A stretch of DNA of 64,000 nucleotides from positions 2,874,391 through 2,938,390 of the forward strand of contig CM035362.1 in the NCBI GenBank assembly GCA_020137815.1, in the 5' to 3' direction. This document shows, in pieces, positions 29,436-52,430 of this stretch. A program made the translations under genes and the position numbers. Source of the DNA: Hormiphora californensis. Lineage: Eukaryota > Ctenophora > Tentaculata > Cydippida > Pleurobrachiidae. Every line of letters begins with the position of its first letter. Within the stretch, counting starts at the first letter, position 1. The notes beneath the pieces were generated by a model that did not search any database, was not told where the DNA came from, and saw only the letters and a program-made list of their open reading frames with translations.

Positions 29436-31606
29436 CTACATAACTTTGCAGCGTTGCTTCTTATGTTGTTTTGCAATCTTTGCCGCCAACTTTCTCTTGT
29501 CGATTATCTCTTTGACGAGCATCTGAAATGCAAATTGATAAGTTAAATAATTGATTTTCAAGACAAATCAAGTTAACCAACTAACAAATTATATATACTG
29601 AGATTAAAATTAGTTTGGTAAAGTTACCCGAAAGATGGGCACAACATTATCATTGTACAGTGCACTGCACTCGTTCGTCTGGCAACCTCCCCACAACTGG
29701 GATTTATCATCTGCATCTCTCTCAAACACTACCCTATCATCCAATAAATCTTTCTTGTTCCCTGCAAGGAGCGGATATATAATATCTGATTGAACTGTTT
29801 AGTGTGGTGAAACAAGTTAAGTTTAGTGTGGTGAAACAAGTTAAGTTTAGTGTGGTGAAACAAGTTAATCGTACATATTTGCTAACCAACCGCTACCACC
29901 TAATTGGACGAAGCATAAGAGCATTAGGATGGAATGTTAAACCTACCAACTAGAATGATATGATGGAATGTTAAACCTACCAACTAGAATGATATGATGG
30001 AATGTTAAACCTACCAACTAGAATGATATGATGGAATGTTAAACCTACCAACTAGAATGATATGATGGAATGTTAAACCTACCAACTAGAATGATATGAT
30101 GGAATGTTAAACCTACCAACTAGAATGATATGATGGAATGTTAAACCTACCAACTAGAATGATATGATGGAATGTTAAACCTACCAACTAGAATGATATG
30201 ATGGAATGTTAAACCTACCAACTAGAATGATATGATGGAATGTTAAACCTACCAACTAGAATGATATGATGGAATGTTAAACCTACCAACTAGAATGATA
30301 TGATGGAATGTTAAACCTACCAACTAGAATGATAGGATGGAATGTTAAACCTACCAACTAGAATGATATAATGTAATGTTAAACCTACCAACTAGAATGA
30401 TAGAATGTAATGTTAAACCTACCAACTAGAATGATAGAATGTAATGTTAAACCTACCAACTAGAATGATATGATGTAATGTTAAACCTACCAACTAGAAT
30501 GATAGAATGTAATGTTAAACCTACCAACTAGAATGATAGAATGTAATGTTAAACCTACCAACTAGAATGATAGAATCTAATGTTAAACCTACCAACTAGA
30601 ATGATATGATGTAATGTTAAACCTACCAACTAGAATGATAGAATGTAATGTTAAACCTACCAACTAGAATGATAGACCCATCGGGTCGGTTTAGCAAGAT
30701 ACGCTCCCGTAAAAAGTCTAGCTGATCGAATGATTGCTGGTCTGTCACGCTGTACACCAACAGAAACCCGTCTGCACTGCAAAGTTAAATTGGTGTAATT
30801 GAGAAACAAACAACAATAAACAAACAAACCGACAGAAGAACAAACAAACAAACAAACATACCGACAGAAGAACAAACAGACATACCGATACACAAAGAGA
30901 CAGACTGCAAAGGTAATGTACCTTCGATAGAAGGCGTCCTTATGCGCTGAAAACTCTTGAAAGGCTGCTGTGTCATAGATTTGCACATTGTAAATCTTCC
31001 CATCCAACTGAAAAATAAGTATATTTTTGAGGAAGCATTATAATATCATTTTTCGCTACTCAACCCAAGTTCTAACCATGATAATCACTGGCTAATTAAC
31101 TAATTAATAACCTAGCTAATTAACTAACTAGTAACTAATTAGTTAATTACCTGGCTAATTAAATTTAATTAGTTACCTCAACTGGTTTATAATCCATGTC
31201 AAAACTGGTAGGATGATATTCATCTGGGAGCCGCTTACTCATGAATTGTCTCACCATACATGTTTTACCTACACAAGCTAAACCTTAGGGAGAGGTTGTC
31301 GTATTAGTAACGTATTAGTAACTCATTAGTAACTTGTTAGTAACTCATTAGTAACTTGTTAGTAACTTGTTAGTAACTCATTAGTAACTCATTAGTAACT
31401 AATTTTAGTGACTATTTAGTAACTATTCAGTAACTCATTAGTAACTCGTTAGTAACTCATTAGTAACTCATTAGTAACTCATTGGTAACTCATTAGTAAC
31501 TCATTGTAACTAATTAGTAACTCATTAGTAACTCATTAGTAACTCGTTAGTAACTCATTAGTAACTCACCTACCACCATCACCGATACTGAGTTAGCGTC
31601 CGTCAT
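29436..31606 (-). CDS. atypical Ras-like small GTPase with CAAX box
   Basis: Six exons join to 188 residues: 31,570-31,606; 31,177-31,283; 30,922-31,007; 30,661-30,776; 29,628-29,761; 29,436-29,522. The P-loop is VVGLACVGKTC, so the Ras positions 12-13 are Ala-Cys rather than Gly-Gly. G3 is YDTAAFQEFS instead of DTAGQE. G4 is VGNKKDL, G5 is NECSAL, and the tail is basic (KIAKQHKKQR) ending CKVM, a prenylation signal. It should be a membrane-anchored Ras-family switch. Loss of Gly12 and of the Gly60-Gln61 pair predicts poor GTP hydrolysis, as in several atypical Ras relatives. Exon 4 ends TATCATTCTAGTTG|GTAGGT, and this junction is the seed of the adjacent 34-bp minisatellite. I cannot assign an orthologue. 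Confidence 0.85.
29929..30676. repeat. 34-bp minisatellite, ~22 copies, repeating a 5' splice site
   Basis: The unit on the gene strand contains TATCATTCTAGTTGGTAGG followed by TTTAACATT. The unit touching exon 4 of the Ras-like gene supplies its last 14 coding bases and its donor. Two subtypes occur: units ending in GATGGAA (29,929-30,360) and units ending in GAATGTAA or GATGTAA (30,360-30,676). Because 34 is not a multiple of 3, use of any downstream donor would shift frame or meet a stop. Confidence 0.92.
31290..31567. repeat. 11-bp tandem repeat in intron 1 of the Ras-like gene
   Basis: The unit GTAACTCATTA is repeated about 24 times with G/T variants. It fills most of the intron up to 3 bp from the exon 1 donor. 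Confidence 0.85.
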
Positions 31607-32159
31607 CTTCTAAACTACCTCTGCTGAAATTCGGACCATACCAATAACATCCAGTTTTACAAAACACTAAATTCCATTCCTAGCTAAATGAACAAAGATG
31701 GTTATTGTAGGTAGAGCTACCCAGCTCTGGGTTTGTTATGTTCTAACCCTCCCTTTACATTTGTAAAGGGGCGCCCGAAACACAGTCTAGCCAGGCAACT
31801 CTGGGTGAGAGGAACGGGGGAGGTATGAAAATATTGGGATATTCGAAAATGATTATAATAAGTTAATTCACTCGATCAATAAATATAACAAAACCACCGA
31901 AAATGGTGGTGTAGAGTAGAGCTGTATAAAAGAAGGGAATGCAAAAAACCACACTATCTCTGTCTCGTGCGTACACCAATATTTTCTACTAGATTTGAAA
32001 CCCTAGACCTGCAACTGTCGCCTTACCCGTATTCCCTTTTTAACTGTTATTTATATCTGCTCTTTCTTTCGTTTTTGGGGTCACGAAAATAATAATTTAC
32101 CTAACTTGAGCCTACATATATTATAAAACCATCTCAGATTGATAAATTTAGGAAAACAC

Positions 32160-32232
32160 TTGGTTACGAAGTTACCCCTTGCCAGCGCGCACGAAGGTCA
32201 CCCGGCGACCTGAGGGGTTATTTCGTAACCAA
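32160..32232. mobile_element. 73-bp MITE with 9-bp duplication
   Basis: The ends are TTGGTTACGAAGTTACCCC / GGGGTTATTTCGTAACCAA. The flanking duplication is GGAAAACAC. It lies just after the SCO1 stop. Related to 35,328-35,409. Confidence 0.8.
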
Positions 32233-32276
32233 GGAAAACACAGGGTACATAGAGCACACCCGGTACAACATATCAT

Positions 32277-34269
32277 TCATCCGTCAGGATTATAAAACTC
32301 GTTAAACTTGTCCGTTATCTTTGAGGCAGCTTCCTCAGGTGATGATCTCTGTCCAAAGTGCTGACAAAACTGTCCTTTTGGGTCAACCTAAACAAAATCA
32401 GGGGGTCTAAACAATGGAAACAGTGATTTAAACGCATTGGGGTTTGCCAATCCATCGAATCTTGAAGTATATTAGTACCTTACACTTAATAATGAAGTAT
32501 ATTAGTAGCTTACACTTAATAATACAGTCTAGGGTACTTTGTAAGTTAAGGCCAGCTAGGGGCAGTTCTAAATGGGTTAACAACAACAAACTCTCTCACC
32601 AGAAATGTGACGATCGAATGATCCACAATGTACTCATTGGTGCCAGCCACATCGGGTCCCTCACTGTAGTAGACCCTGTATGCCTTCGTAGCCCTCTTTA
32701 TCTGATCAGATGTACCTGAGATCAGGAGACAGAGTGTTGTTTGTTTGTTTGTTTGTTTGTTTGTTTGTTTGTTTGTTTGTGTGTTTGTTTGTTTGTTTGT
32801 TTGTTTGTTTGTTTGTTTGTTAATGTTTGTTTGTTAATGTTTGTTTGTTTGTTTGTTTGTTTGTTTGTTTGTTTGTTTGTTTGTTTGTTTGTTTGTTTGT
32901 TTGTGTGTTTGTTTGTTTGTTTGTTTGTTTGTTTGTTTGTTTGTTTGTTTGTTTGTTTGTTTGTTTGTTTGTTTGTTTGTTTGTTTGTTTTTTGTTTGTT
33001 TGTTTGTTTTTTGTTTGTTCCTTTCAGTTTACACTACCTGTGAGGCCGATAAATCTCGGGTGAAAGTCTTCCAGATAAGTTTTAATCAGCTCAGGGGTAT
33101 CTCGTCTTGGATCCACGGATATAAATATTGGCTGGATTTTGGGTGCGTTTGGTAGGTTGTCAACGATATTCACCTGGAAGTAATAATAATACAGTCGGAC
33201 CCCGATTTAGTGGCCCCCGATTTAGTGACACCCCGACAGTTAGGGACAGTTAGGGACAGTTCTTCTTATTTTCTGTAGAGGTTGTCTAGTGTCTACGACC
33301 GGCACAAGTAAACGACCAATCAGAACTCGTTATTTAGGTCACGTGACTGGTTATCAGCCAATCAGGGACCAGTATCTCCTGATTCGGTCGGTTCCTAACT
33401 CACAGTTTCGGTAATTTTGTCCAGTTCTTCAGGGCATATATCGGGGCAGAATGTAAAGCCAAAGTATATCAGTAGCCATTTCCCAAGATAGTCCTTATCG
33501 GAGACCGTATTTCCCTCCGTATCTACCTAGAGGAACATGTAACTCTTAATTAGGTAATTAATGGGTTAATGAGAGACCGTATTTCCCTCCGTGTCGACCT
33601 AGAGGAACACAGAGCTGGTATGTAATACACTCAGAACACGATAAAAATGTAGCTCTTAATTGGTTAATTAAAGGGTTAGTTAGTTAATTAATGGGTTAAT
33701 TAGTTAATAAATTGGTTAATTAGTTAAATTATGGGCTAATTAGTAAATTAATGGGTTAATTAGGGCACCTACCAACACAAAGGGTCCTCCAAGAAGTGGT
33801 TTCCCTTTCGACATAACATTGTTTGGTTTGTTTTTCTGTCGCTCTAATTCCTCCTTTTTCTGCTGCTCAATCCTCTGTTTCTGATAATCAGAAAACCAAA
33901 AACTAGCCCCTGAGAGTGGAGTTAGGTTAAAACTAGCCCCTGAAAGTGTCTGTAATAATGTCTACTGGACACATTTTAACATACAAACACGAGACATACG
34001 TCATGTAAGACAATATAATGTAAGGTAAAACGATGTAGAACAATGGATTACTCAGACCTCATAGTACGAGTAGTTCAAGACGTAAAGAAATGGAAGATAG
34101 ATAACGTACCTGCGGCAGCGGTACAAAATCCAAGTGAGGCTAGGAGGATGGGTAATCCACCGCTCTTTTGTTTTCGGAAGGGTGGCGGCTCAGAACTCAG
34201 GTACCTCTGCTTGGGTCTAATAGAGGACGTTAGGAGGTTGTACCTCCTGAGGCACAGTCTTAGAGCCAT
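32277..34269 (-). CDS. SCO1: SCO1/SCO2 cytochrome c oxidase copper chaperone
   Basis: Six exons join to 259 residues: 34,106-34,269; 33,773-33,902; 33,404-33,526; 33,038-33,173; 32,600-32,715; 32,277-32,387. The N-terminus is a basic mitochondrial presequence ([13 protein letters not shown]), followed by a membrane segment ([16 protein letters not shown]) and a coiled Gln/Lys stretch. The thioredoxin-fold domain starts at [11 protein letters not shown] and carries the copper-binding FCPDICPEE (CxxxC), [12 protein letters not shown] and the distal His in EYIVDHSIV. Family knowledge: SCO proteins sit in the inner mitochondrial membrane and deliver copper to the CuA site of COX2. The exon 1 donor (GTTATC) is weak but is the one that gives an open frame. 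Exon 3 is hugged by a hAT MITE, and its acceptor region is duplicated at 33,573-33,611. Confidence 0.93.
32737..33020. repeat. (TTTG)n microsatellite in SCO1 intron 4
   Basis: About 280 bp of nearly pure TTTG repeats with a few GTGT and TTAATG interruptions. It generates spurious Cys/Leu/Phe/Val frames on the plus strand. Confidence 0.97.
33297..33396 (+). mobile_element. hAT-type MITE, copy 5, with fused left flank
   Basis: The left end is replaced by a ~60-bp sequence (GGGACAGTTCTTCTTATTTT... TCTACGACCGGCAC) that is shared with the copy at 35,547. It sits in SCO1 intron 3 with its right end within about 8 bp of the exon 3 donor (33,403). A pogo/Tigger half-element lies immediately upstream (33,191-33,232). 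Confidence 0.8.
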
Positions 34270-34498
34270 TCTAAGAGGGAGGTATAATTATTACGGAATA
34301 TAGTTAGGTAACTAAACAGGGAATATATAATACTGCGTATTTTTGTAGTACAAAAGCAATAAATTATGGTTCATAATTCGTTTAAATCCTTTGGTTTCAT
34401 CTAAAGAGGGTCAGCTCAAAACTATACATAGTAACTACTCCCGGCCTCGATAGTTAGCTCCGTGACAGATCTCTGATCGTACCATAAGAAGATGCACT

Positions 34499-35147
34499 TC
34501 AAGCACCACGTTTCAATAACACTTCATCTTTTACAGCACTGTCTGGCACTTTGCCACCCGATTTCTAAAAGAGGGAGGGGCTAGAAGTTGACTAGAAATT
34601 ATACACAACAAGGGACTAGAAGTTATCCACAATAGGGTGGTCAGATGAATACCGTTCTTAACATGTCCTCAGCCCTGAGTTGAACCCAAACAAATAAAAA
34701 ATAAATACCCTAAGTTGGTCGATTCCTGAGCTATACTGTGCTTGTATTCGCAGCTTGTTAAAGTGTTTCACCCAGCTACCAGGACACGTTGTGTAGTAGC
34801 TTTCCTTCTCTGTTGCACACTCCGCCTGATTGTTGTCTGAAAAGAGAGAGGGATGAAACTAAGTTATTCATCGGGAGATAGAAAAATTTTAAAATGGGAG
34901 AGAGAGTTATAGTGAGAGATGGAAATTGGACACATAATATTATTTAGATCAACCCGAATTATTCCAAATCTGTATTTTACGGAAAATCTTATAACTCACC
35001 ATTTTTATCAAGGCATCCAAAGTATGTATCCCTCTTCTCCCAACATTGCTTCCGTTTTGAAGTTTTAGCCATATCAGCGTGTTTAGCTTGGGCTGGCTCT
35101 GTGACTGTTGGAGCTGGCTCTGTGACTGTGGCACCTTCGTCTGACAT
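34499..35147 (-). CDS. COA6: COA6 cytochrome c oxidase assembly factor
   Basis: Three exons join to 113 residues: 35,000-35,147; 34,709-34,836; 34,499-34,564. After an N-terminal tail with a repeated TVTEPA phrase come KRKQCWEKRDTYFGCLD (CX9C) and CATEKESYYTTCPGSWVKHF (CX10C), the cysteine spacing typical of COA6. Family knowledge: COA6 works in the intermembrane space as a thiol reductase and copper-relay partner of SCO1/SCO2 for CuA assembly. SCO1 follows 230 bp downstream on the same strand, and a second COA6-like gene lies just upstream. Confidence 0.9.
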
Positions 35148-35327
35148 GTCCTAAAGAACGATCAGATCTGTAAGATTTGGAAAATGTAAGCAGCTAGGAA
35201 ACAAAAAACAATCAAATTTTATGTACATTAAATATCTGACAGTTTAACAGACACCACATTGCATCTAAGGAATATGACATTGTCATGTACTGCAGCTGTT
35301 CTTAGTTTTTCAAACAACACATCCGGG

Positions 35328-35409
35328 ATGGTAACGAAATACCTCGCGAGCATGCTAAGACGTGCCCCTCACTACCGCAATGCCGCACGAGGGGTAATTT
35401 CGTTACAAA
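35328..35409. mobile_element. 82-bp MITE with 9-bp duplication
   Basis: The ends contain TGGTAACGAAATACC / GGTAATTTCGTTACA. The flanking duplication is ACATCCGGG on both sides. It lies in the COA6 upstream region. Same family as 32,160-32,232. Confidence 0.8.
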
Positions 35410-35546
35410 ACATCCGGGGTTTGATAAGAAAAAAGTACGAAGAAAATAAATCATTCCTTCGGCTATAGTGAACAATATCGACGGGACAGTTAGGGACAGT
35501 TAGGGACAGTTCTTCTTATTTTCTGTAGAGGTTGTCTATTGTCTAC

Positions 35547-35647
35547 GACCGGCACAAGTAAACAACCAATCAGAACTCGTTATTTAGGTCACGTGACTGG
35601 TTATCAGCCAATCAGGGACCAGTATTTCCTGATTCGGTCGGTTCCTG
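35547..35647 (+). mobile_element. hAT-type MITE, copy 6
   Basis: Same chimeric left end as the copy at 33,297 (both preceded by repeated TTAGGGACAG). It ends 9 bp beyond the stop codon of the COA6-like gene, so it probably lies in its 3' UTR. Confidence 0.82.
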
Positions 35648-35655
35648 CCCCGTAA

Positions 35656-36133
35656 TCATCCCTTCTGCCCAGTTTCCATCCTCCTCCTCACGCTCTCAGT
35701 AGAAGGCATGTTAGAGCCCATCTTCTGATTGACTTCATCCACCGCCTCGCCCAACTCCGTCTCCATCTTTACACGGAGCGCTTTTCCCTTGAAAAACTTG
35801 GCCCACGATCTAGGACAACTGAAAAAAATGATAATAATAAGTATCATGGTCATGGTGTTATGGAAATTATTATTGCTACACACCAACAAAACGTCCGGGC
35901 TGCGTAATTTTATGAAATAAAACATAGTGTGAGCTACACTTGTGCTTTGATAAACAGATTTTAATTTTGATACCGCAACAGAAATAATCAGGTTTTTCGT
36001 ACTTGGCAAACATTTCCTCTAGTTCGGCATTACACATGGGTTCAGATCGGTGCTTCAAATAACAATTGGTGTAGATGTCTCTCTTCTCATAGCAAGTCGC
36101 TTTGTTCCAGGATGGCTTATTGTCTTCAGTCAT
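35656..36133 (-). CDS. COA6-like CHCH protein (second copy)
   Basis: Two exons, 36,003-36,133 and 35,656-35,818, join to 97 residues. CYEKRDIYTNC (CX9C) and CNAELEEMFANC (CX10C), followed by PRSWAKFFKGK, match COA6. The donor GTACGA after AACTCGAG... GCCAA was chosen because it is the one that gives both the right frame and the CX10C spacing; the next GT would break the motif. After the fold comes a longer C-terminal helix (VKMETELGEAVDEVNQ). It is diverged from the neighbouring COA6 (different N-terminus, no intron in the tail), so this is an old duplicate rather than a recent one. Confidence 0.82.
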
Positions 36134-37520
36134 GATATAGCTACAAGTTGGTTAGTTTTGGGTTAGTTTGGGTTAGTTTTGGGGTATAAGTTGTGGGTTC
36201 GAAAAAAGATTTGTTTCGGGGTATTCGCAGATGAGAATGAGACCGAGAGAATCAAGAGAGAAAGAAAGAAGAAACCTGAAGGAAAAAAGGGGGTGTAGAG
36301 ATAAAAACGCAACTAAATTACTGGATTAAAAAAGTTTGTAACAACAAAAAATAAATTAGAAAGAGCATATTATCACCACCTGCAGCAACAACTATAACTA
36401 CCACATTACTCATACCTTACCCCACATCTGTTACAGTGTGTAGTATGGAACCCGATTTACCGGGATACTCGGGGAAAGGAGTTTTGCCCAGTAAATCGGA
36501 GTCCGACTGTACAACATGGTACAACATGGTATAGCACGGTATAACATGGCTCTAACGTTAACAATAATACAACCCTTGGCGCTTCTTTAACACAAACAAT
36601 GACAATTAATATTTTATGACAAGCTATCTCACATATTTTGGCCAAAATACTGTCCCGCACACCACTGCAACCCGTACCATTATATGTCAGTGCATATTTT
36701 AGCGGGGCTTGGATCTCATTTCAGCTCATTCCCTGAATTTTACACGATCGTATTGTATAGTGGCCGTATTGTATATGTTTTCCCCCTCAATAACACACAC
36801 TACTCTCTTACAATATAACATCAACTCAACACATACCTCACTCTGGTCCCTTCTTCTGTGTGCAACACAAATCGAAATCCTTGAATCTCTTTCGAACAGA
36901 AAATATGGTTAACCTCAACTCCAACAGATCTGGTTATTCCCAGCCCCAAACCAGTAACCACCGTCCACCCCAACCCCTCTATCGAACAGAACTGGTTAAC
37001 TCGATCTCCAATTCTCTGAACTCACCTCACATCATCTGAACACACACAACTCTCTCAGCCCCAGCTCTGTACTACTTTCTCAGCCGGCAGCCCCAGCTCT
37101 GTAGGTATAATAACTCACACATACACCATGCTCTAACTGAACAAACATAACAGATCTTCACCCCTCTCTGTCAAATTAGTAGGTCTACCAATCTGACCAC
37201 ACTCCTGCTAATCTCATCATGAACTCTTTCCTTCCCTCCCTACATGGACTCATCTCATCTGAACTCCGCTCATCTTATCATGAACTCTTTCCTAACTCCC
37301 TCTGGATTCATCTGTACTCCTCTGTACTCTCTCAGTCCAACTCTCAGTCCTACTCGACTCTCAGTTCCTCTGAACTCATCTGAACTCCGCTCATCTCTCA
37401 GTCCAATTGTGGTTCAACTCCGCTCATCTCTCAGTCCAATTGTGGTTCAACTCCGCTCATCTCTCAGTCCAATTGTGGTTCAACTCCACTCTCTCTCTCA
37501 GCTTCCAATTGTGGTTCAAC
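36134..37520. other. intergenic region between CUL4 and the COA6-like gene
   Basis: No gene seen. It holds a pogo/Tigger-like MITE (36,452-36,512), short TACAACATGG repeats, and a 33-bp minisatellite (about four units of CTCTCAGTCCAATTGTGG plus TTCAACTCCGCTCAT, 37,390-37,515) that ends a few bases from the CUL4 stop. Confidence 0.6.
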
Positions 37521-50917
<13,397 letters not shown>

Positions 50918-50919
50918 CA

Positions 50920-51690
<771 letters not shown>

Positions 51691-52430
51691 ATTATACCAA
51701 AACTAATTGAAATTAGTAGGCCGGAAAGGTTGCCCTATGATTTGAGCTACCTTTGCCACCGTAACTTTCATGGGGTACAGACAGGGTACAGATGCTTCGT
51801 TTAGCTTCAAAAGGGAATTTATTGGTGCCAAAGGTAGCTCAAATCATAGGGCAACCTTTCCGGCCTACTAATTTCAATTAGTTTTGGTATAATTTGCATC
51901 ATTTTTGGGATTTTTTATCCATTTAGATGTAGTAGAAAAAGTACGGAGAGGATGGAATCGGAAAGTTGAAAATTTTTCATTTTTGACGTCATTTTGACGT
52001 CATAACGCGACGTCACGACGTTATGACGTCATTATAATTACGTAATCTCATCGGGATTTCCTAGATGAACATATTGACCAAGTTTGAGATCGATTGGATG
52101 AGATTTGAGTCCGCTATGGCGAAAAAAACCCATATCGTCATATCTGGTTTTAAACAGTCATAACACTTTAGACGCGTTTTAAGACCCTTATACGTCTAGT
52201 TTTGAAAATTCGCAATATAGCTTCTGAAAGTTCAGACAATTCTCTTTCCATGATATAGTCTTCGTTTTTCGATTAGAACCCGTCTTGAGGGTGTAAATTG
52301 AGCTCAAAGAATTTTGGTCAGAGTCTGAAAAATGACGACTTTAAGACGTTCTGTAGGACGTTCCTGGCGATGAAAAGGGACCCCACCTCAACTAATACAC
52401 ACACATCCAGTAGATCTACCAGCTGTGAAA

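Noticed and set aside
29929-30676. Regular direct repeats that could suggest a CRISPR array
   Set aside because: There are no unique spacers, units are contiguous, and the genome is eukaryotic. It is a minisatellite.
32741-33155. Cys/Leu/Phe/Val-rich frames
   Set aside because: Translation of a (TTTG)n microsatellite in SCO1 intron 4.
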